64,000 nt of DNA from Loxodes magnus (GCA_946699065.1 CAMPDV010001491.1:51701-115700); one strand, 5' to 3'; shown: positions 36,060 through 50,449, counted from the stretch's first letter. Numbers and translations are program-made. The notes: a model not told the origin generated them from the sequence alone.

Positions 36060-38955
36060 ATTTAAATTTTAAATTAAATAATTTTTTGACATCTATAACT
36101 GCATGAATTGCTTCCTTTATTTATAGACATTAGTAAATGTTTTTAATGCTTTTTAATTATAATCTTAATCTCATCAATTTTTAATTACTCTTGTTATAAT
36201 CTCTCTTTTATGTCTTCCTTTTTTACTTTTTCCATTTCTAATAATTCTAATATTCTTGATATAAGTTTCTTATACTTTTATTTATAAATCTAAATATCCA
36301 AAATAAGACTTTGGAGAGAAGTTAATGAGTCCTTAATCATATATTATAAAGCGCTTAAGTCATAATTCCCAATCTTTTACGATAGTCAATCTCTTATATT
36401 GGAATAGTATATGCATTTAAAAATGTGCTAAAATGTACCATACTCTCCACACATACAGTAGGGATTATCAATAGGATAATGAAGATCTTAAAGATCTTTT
36501 CGAAAATTATAAGATTGGGTTCTAAGTTTATATATACTGATAATTTCTTGTCTAAATTATTTGTTCAACTTAGTGTAAGTAATTACTAGAAATTGGTTAA
36601 GTTAAGATTACTTAACTGCTTAGTATATATTTTAGCTTTTTTCATTCTCTTAAATTTTTGAGTAGCTGTATTATAGAAATATTATTGTATTTTGTCTCTT
36701 ATATATTTAATAAAAATTTTTTAATTTGTACTAATCTTGGAATTCTACAGTGCGATACTATAGAGGTCTGATAATTGGTAAACTTTATCATAGCATTGAA
36801 ATCCTTTTTTTCAGTTGGTAATGAAAAGAGAGCCTATTGTCGATGTTGGAAAATCAATATTTTCTTATTTCATTTTATAATAGAGTTTAAAAAACTTTAT
36901 TGCCATAATGTGTTTGAAAGATAACCAGTTTAAATCTATGAAGCATAACTTATTAATGTTGAAGTTGCTAATTAAAGTGCTTTTCTTTAAATCATTCTCA
37001 TACTTGATTCAATTCTATTCAAAACTCATGTTTTTCCTTTCTGAATACACCATGGTACTAGCTTTCCTCCATATTCTGCTTTAGATAGTGTAAAAAATCT
37101 GCATAAAGTTTTAAAATGTCGAGGAGTCACATTCTTATATCTCATAAGTTAAAAAACAGCTTTTTCATTGCAACTATATACTTGATCGCGACTTCTCTGC
37201 AATGAGAATTAAAATTCTTCTTCTAATTTAGCATTACATTTAAACATGTTACTTTTTCCTTTTAAATAATTAGTTAATTATCTAATCATAAATTTAAATT
37301 TTATTATTTATAATGTTTCTTTAAAATTTAGATGCATTCAGATTTGATACCATTGATCTTTAAGTGCGTTTATGTAAAATGCTTACTTGTTTCATTTATT
37401 AACTCCTTCATCTACTTTGTAGTTTTGGAAAGAAAAATCAAATCATCTGCTCATCATCTACATGCGAAGCTAATACTCCAACCCTGGCATTTGAATCCTA
37501 ATTAGGTACTTTTACTTTCCAAATATCTAATTACTACGTCATATGGTCCATGTGACTTTTCTTACATAACTCTATTGTTGTATTATAATGTTCTGATGTT
37601 CTTTCCTCTATTTTAAATGAAGAATTTAGGTTTTTGTAAAACAAATCTAAGGTTTTTATTAGTCCAAATGGTAGTTTAACTCTCTTAAATTAATTTTAAA
37701 AAAGTCTTCTTTCTATTGAGTCAAACATTTTTTCAACATCTATCAGTTTTGCTATCAATTTAGTCTTATCTTTAGCACGTTTCCGATAGTTATCAATTAT
37801 TTGTTTTATTATTCAAATTTATTTAGTTTTTTATCTGATTTTTATAAATCCTATTTATGAAGAACGAATCAAATTTCTCTAATAAATCAGATTGTATAGT
37901 CTTTTTGTTAAAGCTTTATCATATAGTTTTAGAATAGTATTAATAAGAGAAATAGGTTGTCAGTTTTTCCAGTCATCTTTATTTCCTTTTTTAAATATTG
38001 GAATTACCGACAATGTATTTAATTCCTAAGGGATTCTTCCAAATCTTAACATATTATTCAAAAAAGAGTGAAAAATTATTAACAAATATTATCCACCATA
38101 TTTCAGAAGTTCACTTTTTATTCTGTCTGGACCAGCTGCTTTTCCATTCGTAATTTCAATTATAATTTCTTGTATTTATTGTATGGCAAAAAGACAAAAT
38201 CCTTATAAATATGAGAGTTGATAATCTTTAATTTCTTAAATACTATCTTATATTTTATCTATTTTTTAATTACTAAGATTTATTTATTATTTAGTTAGAT
38301 TAGAATGTTTGTTAAAAATGCAATTCTTCCATTAATCAATGGATTTATTTTTGATTTCTTAATTAAAGTTCATTTAATTTATTTTTTAGGCTTTTTAATT
38401 TTCTTAGTAAGTGAAAATATTTCTTTAGCATCTCCATTTAGAAGTAAAAGTTTCTTTTTTGCTTTATTTTTTTACAAATTAGACTTGAAGTCATTCAAAA
38501 TGTCGTTTCACTTTTTCATGAAGATTAGTTATTTATTTATTTATTCTTCCAGATATTATGTGTGCTTCTTTATATACTGAGTTAGCCCTTTTAGACCTAC
38601 ATTTTCTTAGTAAAATCTTGAGGAAATTTGCTATAACTTGAGTCTGGAATAAAGGATCCTAATGTTTAACCAGCATTGTATTAGATGTTATTTTTGATAA
38701 ATTCATATTAAACTTCAAGAATCTATATCTACCTAAAAGAATTCTAGATAAGTCTGTAGAAAATATTCTAAATATTTTTGACGATATATTGCAACTTATA
38801 ACCTATTTATTTTATATTTCCTCAAATTCTTGCACATTTTCAATTAATCTCACATAAAATTAAGTTTTGTTTGTAAATCAATTTGCAGAAAAAATTTTCT
38901 TTTTAAGCTATAATATCATATTATTACTGTTTATCTTATAAAAGAATTGTTTTAA
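36060..38955 (-). mobile_element. LINE B, 5'-truncated, left-arm copy
   Basis: Inverted copy of 50450-53240. On the minus strand it holds the pre-RT linker, RT motifs and C-terminal zinc finger. The palm segment reads ACR-TGA-TGA-ADDL (37443-37466), so both residues before ADD are TGA; LINE C has TGA-TGG there. It abuts LINE C (same strand) at about 38.96 kb, so two LINE insertions lie head to tail. Confidence 0.75.
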
Positions 38956-39002
38956 ACTTAAACTAAACTAAAATAGTCTGGTGACATCTTTAATTGTTAG
39001 AA

Positions 39003-42000
39003 TTACTTCTTTCAATTAAAGATGCTTTAGAATTATTAATAAGTTTTTCATCTCCCGCTTTCATCTTCATCTTATTCTTCAGCTTAATCATCTTAGTTAT
39101 CAATTTTTTCCTTCTATTCTTCCACTTATTCTTTTAGCTCTTCTTATTATTCTTTTTCTTCCTCGTTCTCTTCACTATTTTCTTGATTTTTTACTTCCTA
39201 TTCCTTAGATTCAGGACTTTCCAATCATTCTTCTTCCATTTCGAATAGTTCCAATCTCCTTTTGAGCAGCATCCTGTGGAAAATTTTTATTTGTAAGTCT
39301 ATGTATTCTATCTTGTTTTTTGGGAATTAGTTGATATAATTTTAATCATAGGTTATTAATCTTCCTATATCACCTTATTCAATCTTTGTTTTTAGCCATT
39401 CTCTTATATCTATGTAACAATTGCAATCCATAATATGTTGGAACTTTTCCAATTCTCCACAGATGCAATGAGAATTCTCGATAGGATAATGTCTGTCTTG
39501 AAGATCTTTTCGAAAGTTGTAGCTTTAAGTTCTGAGTTTGCATATACTGATTATTTCTTTTCTATATTATTTATTTAGTTTCGGATAGGTAATTTCTGGG
39601 AATTATCGTTAGTTACAAAATTATTCTATAAAAATCTTCGCAGTTGGCATACATTTAAGTCTTTACTAAGTTATTTTATAGAATTTATGTTGAATCTAGT
39701 TCTTTAAATATTTCGTAAAGGTAGTTAAGCTACTATTATGTTCCTAATTATTAAAGTCAATTTCGTAGTATTCAGATAATCTTGTTAATTAGTCTCTATA
39801 TTAATATCCTTCCTATCAATTATTCATAAAGAGAGTCCCTAATGTTGATTATGGAAGGTTAATACTTTCTTATCGTATTTTATAAAAAAATCTAAAAAAC
39901 CTCAAAGCCATAATATCTTTAAATGGCATTCAGTTAAGATCTATATAACAGGACTCATTAAAAGTGTTTTCAGGTGCTTAGAAGGCTTTCCTTGCTATTA
40001 ATCTCATACTTTTGTCAATTTTATTTAGTGTTCCAGTTGCTCCATTTTAGACTGCTCAAGGTATTAATTCTCCTCCGTATTCAACTTTAGGGAGCATGAA
40101 CATCCGGCACAAAGTCTTAAAATGTCAAGGTGTCACATTTTTATATCTTGATAATGTATATACTACTTTCTTCATAGCAGACAGATAATTAGATGAAACC
40201 GATTTGTAGTGCTCAATTAGATCCTTTTTTGATGAAGAATTACTCCTAAATATGTTACTTATTACTTTTAAATAATTGGATTGTCTTTTATTTTTAAGTT
40301 TAACTTAACTTCTTTTTGATTCTTTTTTAAGAATTAAATAGCTTCGCATTTTGAAGTATTAATATTCAATTAAGTTCATTCGAATACTTTTTATGTTTCA
40401 TTTATTAAAATCTGCATGGACTTTTCAGATTTGGATAGGAGAATTAAATCATCTGCCCATCATCTACATGCGAAGCTTCTGCCAATAGTATTACATTTGA
40501 ATCCTATTATGTTACTTTTACTTTCTAAATATCTGATTACAATATCATAGTACAGCAAAGCAAGCACTGGACCATGTGAGCTACCTTATATAACTCCATT
40601 ATTGTATTTTATCTTCCTAGATAAGGTTCCATCTATAAGAAAGGAGGAATTTATGTTTTTATAGAAAGATTCAAGGGCATTTATAAGTCCTAAAGGAACT
40701 TGACTCTCCTGAGTTAATCGAAAAACAATCTTCTATCTATAGTATCAAACATTTTCTCTCGGTCTATTAGTGTGGCAAGGATTTTTGTCTTCCCTTTTGC
40801 TTATTTGCGATAGGATTCTATTATTTACTATATTGTCCAAATTTGCATAGTAGTTTATTCATGAATCCCATCTAGCTTTCATGAATTAAGTTTCTTTTAT
40901 ATATTTAGTCATATAACCTTTTAATTAAAGCTTTATCATATATTTTTAGTATAGAGTTCATCAAAGAAATAGGTATCCAATTTTTCCAGTCATCTTTGCT
41001 TCCTTTTTAAATATAGGAATAATGATTGACGTATTAAGTTCTTCAGGTATTCTACCTAACCTCAGCATATTATTCAAGAAAGAATGAAGAATCAAAATAA
41101 GATAATAACCTCCATACTTCAATAATTCTCCCTTTATGCCATCTGGATCAGCTGTTTTTCCATTAGGGATTTATTAAATAATTTCCTAAATTTCTTAAAT
41201 CGTAAAGAATTGGAATTCTTGTAAATAGGAAGGTATTTACTCTTAAATTTCTTTAATATTTCAATAAACTAGATTAAAATTTTTGTTACTATTGTCAAGC
41301 TACTATTAAGTAAGATTTTAATGCTTATTAAAAACAAAATTCTCTCATGAATCAACGAATTGGTTTTTAAGCTCTTAATTAAAATTCATTTTGTTTCTTA
41401 TTTTTGGGTTCAGAATCTTTTTCGCTTGTTAAAACATAATTTTTGGTTCTTCATTAAGATTTAGAAATTTCTTCTTTGCTTTATCTTTTAACCATTTTCA
41501 TAGATGATATTTATATTTATTTCAAAGTTTATTAGCTGATTTCTGAAGATTAAGGACTCTTTAATTAATTCTTCCAAAATAAATTTGAGTTTCTTTATAC
41601 TCTTAGTTAGCTCTTTTCGCATCTATATACTTTCTTGCAAGATCTTGAGGAAGTTTGTTGTATTTAAGATCAGGAATAAATGATCCTAGAACTGAATCTG
41701 CGTTTTCTTGAATATTTCTGCTAATGTACATGTACTATTCCTCTAAATTATTTCTATCTATTTGAAAGTAATCATTACAAGTTTGTATAAATGATTGTTA
41801 ATATCTTTATCTATCAATTGGATCTTACAAACGATTAATTTTATATTTTCTCTAAATTATTTTTTCATCATCATAATATTTTGTATTAAACAAAAAGTTA
41901 ACTGTAATTGGAATGGGATCAGTTTTTAAGCAGCCATTGTGAACCTAAAAATTTACAAATTAATTATTATTTAAATGACTACTAATTAAAATATAGTCAT

Positions 42001-42640
42001 TACAGTACAATTTTCTAGTTCCTTTGTGTATGCATGTATTACTAATCGTATTATTAACTATTTGAAGATCATTTTATTGCAAGAATTCTTAAAATCTAGA
42101 TGTGTTGTCATAATCGTTTTAAGTATTATTTCCGTAATTTTATAATAGAGCATTGAAGTCTCCTATCAATATATGAGGATTATTTGGAAATTATCCAATA
42201 TATGTATTAATATAATCATAAGCTTAATCTTTAATAAGACTACTTTTATTATTGTCAGGCATATAGCAAGATGTGATTAATATATTTTCCATTTTGACTG
42301 AAACAAATCGATTTTAGGTTTCTATATTTACTCTAGATTCAGTACTATTGATTTCATCTCTAATAATCAAGCTTACACCTCCTCCTTTATCTGCATTTCT
42401 AAAGTTTGTCCTATATCCTTTTATTAGTATAGGAGGAAAATCTTACTTTTGTCATGTTTCATTAATTGAGAAGATGTCTATGTCATTACTTTTGATAAAT
42501 TCTTCAATCATTAACTGTTTTTCCTGCTATTCCATTAATGTTAACATGTCCAATCTTGATTCGAGTTCTATATTTATATTAATTATTATCTTTATTACTT
42601 TCTTTTGATCCAGCTGGAAGTCCATTTTCGTAAATACAAA
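39003..42640 (-). pseudogene. LINE C ORF2: endonuclease, reverse transcriptase, zinc finger
   Basis: Endonuclease (42640-41950): DIFSINET-TGA-Q, ADKGGGVSLIIRDE, ITSCYMPDNN, PHILIGDFNALLQNYG at about 42.15 kb. Linker: YNKLPQDLARKYIDAKRANQ. Reverse transcriptase: NWIPISLMNSILKIYDKAL (about 40.97 kb), LIDREKMFDTIDRRLFF (motif A Asp, about 40.77 kb), GVIQGSSHGPVLALLYYD (about 40.59 kb, with the QG glutamine written TAA), and WADDLILLSK (motif C, 40448-40459) preceded by TGA. C-terminal finger CICGELEKFQHIMDC at about 39.46 kb, then a Glu-rich tail to 39.05 kb. The domain order is that of APE-type LINEs. Scattered TGA, most at plausible Trp, and few frameshifts make this the best-preserved copy. 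Confidence 0.8.
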
Positions 42641-42899
42641 TATTTTTATTCCCTTGTTAATCATAATCAACATTTACAAATTTTTTACCATATTCCGGAT
42701 GCTGAAGAGAGAATTAGATAATTATAAAAATTACTTATTTATTATATTTTTATAACAGCTTTTGATCCACAAATATTTTGGTTTTTTTTAATACTATCAA
42801 TAGTTCCAAAGGTTAATTCTTAATTTATTGTCACATACTTGCCTTAAATATTACTCATTTCATACTGTGTTTTTCTTCAAGAACCCTATAATATAAATT

Positions 42900-44657
42900 C
42901 CTTGAGTAAAGGCGATTTAAAATTTAAGGATTGCATTATTTTTTCACTTTCTTTTTGATCTCTATATTTAATACTACGTTTAGCTACTGGAATTTAAATA
43001 TAATCTTTTTCCTATTTTCTTTTAAGAAGGTTTGATTTTTTAGCAACTGAACATTTTTAGTTTTCAATTTTATTGAAATCTGTCTAGTTCTATTAATCTT
43101 TTGATTAATGTTTAGCTTTAAGGCTAAATAATCCATTCATTAACATTTTATTAATTTCTTATTATTTTCTCAGATTTTCCTCTTACTTTTAATTGTTACA
43201 TATGAAATCTATATTTAACTAATGATAGGATTACTAGAGTTTTATATAATTCTTTTCTTATAAATTCACTTGGCAAAATTGGTCTAATTGATCAACTTTT
43301 ATTGTGTTAGATGATATATCTAAGCACTGGATTTTTACTTAAATTTGCTTATCCTATCCTATAACATCTGTTTAAGTTTAATTAATTTTGGTTTAATTTG
43401 TTTCTGTTTATGTTTACATTTTCAAAATATATTTTTTAATATTTTTATAGTTGCTTAGTATAAAAGCTTGTTATGTTTTCAATTTCATTTTATTTTTATG
43501 TTAAAATCCTTACAGGATTTATTCTTTTTATTACTGCTGTGGTTGTAATATCCTGATCTGTTCAGAATTATATTGTTATTGATTCTCTAATTCTTAACTA
43601 AAAAATAAGATTTAATTTTATAACTCCTAGCACTGTTTATTGTATTATTGATTTTAAAATTACTAATTTTTTAATTTGACTTTCAGTCTTATTCTTTAGC
43701 TAATAAACTTATTAAAGTTCTCATTATATTTGGTCTGATTATTATTGTTGATATTAATATAACTCAATTAAGCATTGCAGATAGTTAATTTATTAATAAG
43801 TAAATATTTCATTGAATTACAAATTTGTTTATATCGATTTATGATTTTCAACTAACTCAGTTTAAGTCATTTATTGATTAAAATAAGTTTATTCAAATTA
43901 TTAGTTTAAAAAGTCTGTTTAAATTTCCATCTCTCTAGTATTATTCCTTTATTTATAAACTTCTTAAAGTAACTATTAAGTATGATATAATATAAATTAT
44001 TTGATATCCTTAATTTTCTTATTAATTTTATTTATATAAATCTTGTACTGCTCATAGATTGCTTCATATGAGTTAATCATGTCTTAATTGTTTGATTAAT
44101 TTGTGCAAGAATATTTTTTTATTTTTCTAAAGAAATGTTATTATCTGTTAAGTTTTTTATTTATGTCTGAAGCTTTTTTACTTAATTCAAAAGCGTTTAT
44201 TTTATTTTTTAATTAAAAGAGTATCTTAAATATCCATAGTATTATTTCCTGCTTAAAAACTGGTTAGATAATATAATATCCAAAGTATCTTACTATAAAA
44301 AGGATATTTTTGATACGATTGGTGAGACTGAGGTACCAAACTATTTTTTTTATCTATAAGTATATTTCTCAATCTTTAGAATTCTTGATAGCTAATTTCC
44401 ACTTTTTAGGGAATTTCGAAGTAATTTTAACGGAATACGAAGGAACTTGTTAACTGGAGATTAACTACAGATATTTAGTAAAGCTCTTAACAAGTTAATT
44501 ATCTTCTTTACGGATTTGATTTGAAATGAATTAGGGTCACTTTTAGAAAGTAGTCGAGCATCTGCCTATGCTCATTTCATAAGATGGCAGCTTCTTTATT
44601 TTTAGATAAAGAAGAGTCGTCATGATTATAATCCTGCGATATTTAGAAATCATCCAT
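42900..44657 (-). pseudogene. LINE C ORF1
   Basis: ATG at 44657 follows the TTA array. The N-terminus is acidic/polar (EAAIL-TGA-NEHRQMLDYFLK), then a basic segment shared with LINE A (VKITSKFPKKWKLAI), then a coiled-coil-like stretch (DMINSYEAIYEQYKIYINK). At least one frame change is needed near 44470. The end is not defined. Probably an RNA-binding ORF1 by position, without a visible zinc knuckle. Confidence 0.45.
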
Positions 44658-44689
44658 TTTTATTAAAATTTTATAATAAAATAAATAAT

Positions 44690-47650
44690 AAATAATAATT
44701 AATACCAATTAAAAATAATAATAATAATTAATAATAATTAATAATATTAAATAATAATTAATATTAATAATTAATAAAATTACAAATAATCAAAAATAAA
44801 ATTTAAATTAAAATAATTAATTAAAATTTTTAATTAATAATCAAGATTATATACTAACTTTAACCTTATAAATAATATTTTAACTGCTCCACAAAAATAA
44901 TTTACATTTTTACTTAACTTTAAATTTTTACAAAATCTAAAAATAAATATATAAAATTTTATAGAATAAAATTAAACTTAAACTTATTAACCGACTTCAT
45001 TTAACAAAATTATATTTAAAATATTTTTAAACATTACCACTTTAAATCAACATACCTCACTAATTTCTATAACCTATATTACTCAACCTTTTTATAAGCC
45101 AAGAATATTTAAGAATATAACAAATTTTAAATAAATATATAAAGCAAACACTTCATATAACAAAAAGCATTATTACCATTAAACATTCATTTAAATGCAT
45201 TACCAATATCTTATATCTTTAATCGTAAAATTAAATTAAGTCAAATAGCAAGTTACTCAACTCGAAACCCTCCATTTTCTTATCGTCTTGTCCTGTCCTC
45301 CCGATATCAACCATCTATTATCAACACTCAATGCTATAGAATTATATATATGATGTATGCCCTTACAAAGTCTATATACACTTACCCTTATCAAAGCTCC
45401 AGATCTTGATTGTTCTGTCATCAGAACCAGAAAATATTACACTTGAATCAACACTTAACTGAATACTACGTACACCTCTTGCATGACCTTAAAGAGTACG
45501 AATACACTAACCAGAAGAGAAGTCCCATATCTTAATTGTATTGTCCCGAGAACCAGATATTATATACCTATTATTCTTAGACATTATTACCGATGAAACT
45601 CAGCCTGAATGCCCAGTAAGATTTCGTACAAGCTGACCTGTCTAGAAATCCCAAATCTTTATAGTTGTATCAGAAGATCCCGATATAATATATCTAGAGT
45701 CAGGGGAGATTACTACCGATCAAACAGTAGAAGTATGTCCTGTTATAGTTCTTAGGAGAGCACCATTGTGGAAATTTCAGATCTTTATAGTTGTGTCATC
45801 AGATCCTGATACGATATAGGCTAGAGTCAGGGGAGATTACTACCGATAAAACTGTAGAAGTATGTCCTGTTATAGTTCTTTGGAGAGCACCAGTTTACGA
45901 GTTTCAGATCTTTATAGTATTGTCATGAGATGCTGATACGATGTAGTTAGAGCCAAGAGAGATTACTACCGATATAAACTGCATTAGTATGTCCTGTTAT
46001 AGTTCTTTGGAGAGCACCTGTCTGGAAATTCCAGATCTTTATCGAATTTTCAGGATATACTGAACCTGATACAATTCAATTCAGGTCACTTGATATGGCG
46101 ACAGAGAAAACAAGTGAAGAGTGACCAGTGAGGACTTAGTCTAAAAAATATTAAGAAATACCTTTACTTTGGTCATAACTGATCTTTTTTATTAACTTTT
46201 AGTAGCATAAGTTGGGCAGAATTTCATATTTAAAATGAAGTAGAGATACTTATCCTAAAATGTGGTTTCTCGCTCTTAAGAGTTTTCTTAAAAAAATACT
46301 TTTAGTAAATTGCTTTTCTTTTATATCCATTTATTTTTTCTCCATTTTAATTTTTATAACTTACTTCAATAAATATTTAATTAAAATAACTCAATAAATT
46401 TTACTGACTCAATTTCAATACAATTAAACAATTAAATTATTTATTAAGCATACTTATAAGTATCTTATTTCTTAAACATTGATTTTAAAATTCTATTTTT
46501 GTCTTAAAAAGACGATATATTAAACTAATAGTGCACAAGCTTTTACAATTTTAATTATTTTATATCTTTTTACTTTTAAATAAAAGGATAAATTATTATT
46601 TCAAAAGTATTATAATGAAGAATTTCTATCCTTATTATAATAAATTTAATTTGCATTTATTAGTTACAACTTATTTGTGCTTTAAATCAAAAACTCTTAA
46701 TAAGAAAACCTTATTTCTTTATAAACCCTTTTAAATTATAAATAAAATATTACTATTTTTTTAAATCTACTGTTATTAATTATTATTTTTCACTTACATT
46801 TAATCAAAAAAATGATTTATTTAAGTTTTTACTAATTAAATAAAATAAGTTTCTTATTAATTAGTTTGAATAAATATTAAAAAACATCAAATTACTTAAA
46901 ACAAAATTATTTTTAGAATCTATAAGATAAACTCTTTTAATTGCCCCACTTTCTTACTACTATTTAATTAAAGCTTTTTATTTATAAAGGTGTGTCTTAA
47001 AATAATAAAGTAATATAATTAATTTTAATGTTGATTCTAAGTAGTTATATAGATGTAATAAATATAAGTAGTAGAAAGTAAATATTTAAACTAACTATAA
47101 ATGGTGTATCACTAATTTTATCTTACAATAATTAAATAGTAATATTTAATTTTATTATTAAAAATAAGCTTTAATATGTTTAATTATGTCTATTAAATAC
47201 TTAATATTTTATCCTTTTAGCTTTATTAGTTATTAATTAGTTTCTCTTTAATTTATAAAGATATTAGATTAGTTATAATTAATACATTTAGATAACTTTC
47301 TCTTTTTATAGCAAACTAATATTATATTCATTATTTATGTTATTTTGTAATTATCAAATTAATAATACCTAAATTATTCTAGATTATTTAAAGATTAAAA
47401 CTTATTCTATTATTATATACAAATCTAAAAACATAGTTATCACTATTAATACTCTCTTTATTCAAATTAGTTGTTTTATATTAACAAAATTATCAGCTTT
47501 TAAAGAAAGAAAGCATATTTTTAATATCTTCTATTATTATTTTCTGAATTAATAGAAAGAGTAAACTTAACATAATATGTTTCTTTGTAATAAGCATGAG
47601 ATAATATAAGTATTATATTAGCTAATATTAGTTACTTAAAACTAATATTA
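44690..47650 (-). repeat. WD40-bearing block, central copy
   Basis: Inverted relative to 25480-28255. It extends from the TTA array through the WD40 gene to about 1.3 kb beyond its start. More diverged from the two arms than they are from each other. Confidence 0.7.
45257..46345 (-). pseudogene. seven-blade WD40 protein, copy 2 (central)
   Basis: ATG at 46345, mini-intron 46141-46161 (21 nt), presumed TGA stop at 45259-45257. Exon 2 starts QVLTGHSSLVFSVAISSDL, a better GH motif than the other copies. The blade 1 Trp codon is TGG here (KIWNFQTG), whereas the left arm has TGA and the right arm TTG at the same site. The total length minus intron is a multiple of three, but local indels (for example near 45816) disturb single blades. 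Same orientation as LINE C, whose ORF1 begins 600 bp downstream. Confidence 0.75.
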
Positions 47651-48179
47651 ATGTCACAAGAAATTCTAGTCTAGTTGACTTTAGTCATAAGATTAAAAAG
47701 AATACAGTTTTTAGTAGTAATAAGAAAGGATTTAAATAAACATAAAGAAAGTGATAAGCAATATAAATTACAAGAAAAGAGTCTTAAATCTTAAATTTAA
47801 GTTTATTAATTAAAAGATTCAAGACTATCACTTACGAACTAGAATGAAATAGCTTCTAAATTTTAATTTTTTTCTGAATAAAATAAAATAATCAATTACA
47901 ACAAAAATGCATGATTGATATTTAGAAAATATTCAAGCTTTCAAGTAGTAACAGATTGGATATTGAGCATGGGTTTAACAAGTGTTTCTTAAGATAAAAT
48001 AAAATAACAAAAGTTTTATTTTATTTTAATTTAAATTAAATTTTATTTTTGATATTTGTAATTTTATTAATTATTAATATTTATTATTATTTAATATTAT
48101 TAATTATTATTAATTATTTTTAATTGGTATTAATTATTATTTATTATTTATTATTTATTTATTATAAAATTTTAATATT

Positions 48180-48910
48180 TAAGTTTTACATTTTTCGTTT
48201 CCGATTGGGAAAAATTTAATGATGGTAAATTTTTTTATTTATCTTTCAGGTTTAGAGCATGAATTTAATGAAAAATTAAATATTTGTTTTTTCGCTCAGC
48301 GTTTTACACTACCAAATATTTTTGGAACGGAATAAATTTAATTATTTCGGGATAAATAAATCTAAATAGGAATAAATTTTTTTATTTCGGAATAAAAAAT
48401 TTTAAAATTGAATTAAAAATTTTGAAAGTGGATTTTAAAAAAATTTTTAAAATTTCTTTGAAAAATGTTCTAAAATAATTTTGTAAATAGTTATCAAAAA
48501 TCTTTTGGAAATAAAATTTGGAAATCTTTTTTGTCAAAATGGTATTTTGTAAAAATAAAAATTTTTGTTAGGAAAAATTTTTGATTTGAAGAATTTGAAA
48601 GAGAATTTATTTGTTTTTTTATTTAAAGAAAAAAACTTTTGATAAGGTAAATTATTTTTGAAATGATAAAAAAATTATTGTTTATATTTTGGAAAAAATA
48701 AAAATTTTTTAATTTTGAAATTCTTTTCGAGTAAATGAAAAAATTCGCTTTCAAAATTTTTAATGTTGTAAGAATTTACTTAAAAGAAAAGGATCTCAAG
48801 AAAAAAGGAGATATAATAAAATAAATAATGAAATCGTGAAAATATTATCCTTTTTTCGCTCTGAGTTATACGCTACAAAAGATTTTCGGGATGGATAAAT
48901 CCTTTTCTTA
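48180..48910 (+). repeat. 0.75-kb noncoding repeat, copy 2, with TTA array on its left
   Basis: Starts TTTTCGTTTCCGATTGGG, next to the TTA array at 48060-48175, and ends ACAAAAGATTTTCGGGATGG. Same order as at 28.2-29.0 kb but with neither a WD40 gene upstream nor a LINE directly downstream. Confidence 0.7.
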
Positions 48911-48914
48911 AAGA

Positions 48915-50440
48915 GATAGAATTTTAAAGATTTGAAAAGTTTTTTAAATTACTTTTAAGAAGTAAAGATAAAAAAATAAATGACAATTTTAGGAAGAAAC
49001 AAAATCAGTAAAAAATTTTCTATAAAAGGGCTTAAAACTACCTTTTTAATAGATATTGCGAATTTTAAAATAACTAATCTAAAAGGAATTTAAAAATCCA
49101 TTTATAAAAATATGATCAATCAAATAGAAAAAATGAGGTACAATGCATCTGTAATAATAAATTTTAGGCCAATTTACAAAGAATATAAAAAAAGTAATTA
49201 ACAAGGATCTAAATAATATATCTAACCTAACTATATAAAATATAGAAACAAAAATTTATTAATCAAGTTTAAAAATATTCTGCTTTATTATAATAATTAG
49301 AAAAATATTAAAAATCGAAAAGATGAGTAAAAGAGTTTTGAAAAGAACTTACTACGGCTAACTATCTATTTTTAGTTTGCGAAAAGATGTTAATTTAAAA
49401 GAGAAAAACGATTTTTTAAGAAAAATTGCTATATTAAATATTTTTTCTCATTTCGTAATATTAAAAGGAATAGCTTTAAAGATAAGCTTTCTGATTTTAA
49501 GCAACTTGAATATATCTACTATGTATATAGAAAATTGATTTTGTTTATTAATCTTAAATTTGAATTTTCTAATGAAGCTATTTTAATAAAGTTGGAAGCT
49601 TTTGAAAAAATTGATTGATTGTTAATTATATAAAAAACATTTGCTAGTAAACTATAAAATAATTTGAATATATGCAAAATAATAAAAATTTTCACTTTTC
49701 TTGTAAATTATCTTATATTCCATCTAAAATAAGAATAAAATTATATTCTAATATTAAATAATACGAATTACCAAAATGAAAGTGTAAATAATTAAGAAAT
49801 CAATATAGTTTTCATTATATCAAAAAGGTTAAAAGAAAAGCTTTAATCTTTTGTATTAATTAAAATAATATACAAAGTGTAATTTAATAACTATTATAAT
49901 TATATCTATAAAAATTGGCAAATATTTCGTACAATATAGAAAGAAACATATATAGCATAATAAAAGCAAGTTTCTACTAAGCCGATAATGCTAATAGTAC
50001 ACAATTTCATAAATAACCTTAAAATTGAGCTATTTTTGCTATATGCTAAATTATTAGACAACTAAATTATAATTATAATTTCACATTCCTTTAATAAATG
50101 TTTGATTTATTATATAATATAGTATTTTTTAGTTTAAGATACTAAATATTCATAAACATAAAAGCATTTAAAGTGGTTTAATAAATAGGATTTTTATAAG
50201 ATTAAGCACTTATTTAAATTTAAAAGATCTTATCAAGAAATTAAATTAAAATGTTTTAATATTTATTTTCTAATTAAATAGTCATTATTTATTATTCATT
50301 TATCTATTTAATTAATATTTTAAATATTGTAATTATATTTATTTATAAAGTATGATATCAACTGAAAATAGCTAGATATTTAAATATAAAAGCTTAATTC
50401 TTAAAACAATTCTTTTATAAGATAAACAGTGATAATATGA
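48915..50440. other. AT-rich spacer, nothing recognised
   Basis: Very AT-rich. A few TGA-poor stretches near 48950-49500 show no recognisable motif. Ends where the right arm of the large inverted duplication begins. Confidence 0.4.
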
Positions 50441-50449
50441 TATTATAGC

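Larger units (their letters stand above)
26400..38960 (+). repeat. left arm of a 12.5-kb inverted duplication
   Basis: Paired with 50440-64000. Paired coordinates sum to about 89,335 (LINE B, LINE A 3' part), about 90,085 (LINE A 5' part) and about 90,380 (WD40 gene); the two jumps equal a 746-bp and a 320-bp insertion in the right arm. The 69-codon frames at 30479-30688 and 59396-59605 differ by one residue, so the duplication is recent. The arms flank an 11.5-kb centre. Confidence 0.85.
39003..44657 (-). mobile_element. LINE C, most complete non-LTR retrotransposon
   Basis: About 5.65 kb: 5' end next to the TTA array (44680-44770), ORF1, endonuclease, reverse transcriptase, zinc finger, acidic tail. 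It is the reference for the truncated copies A and B. A third WD40 gene copy lies just upstream (45257-46345) in the same orientation, as in the arms. Confidence 0.8.

Noticed and set aside
38305-38580. Plus-strand 91-codon Phe-rich frame
   Set aside because: Antisense to the pre-RT region of LINE B.
42348-42608. Plus-strand 86-codon frame
   Set aside because: Antisense to the LINE C endonuclease, which has recognisable motifs on the minus strand.
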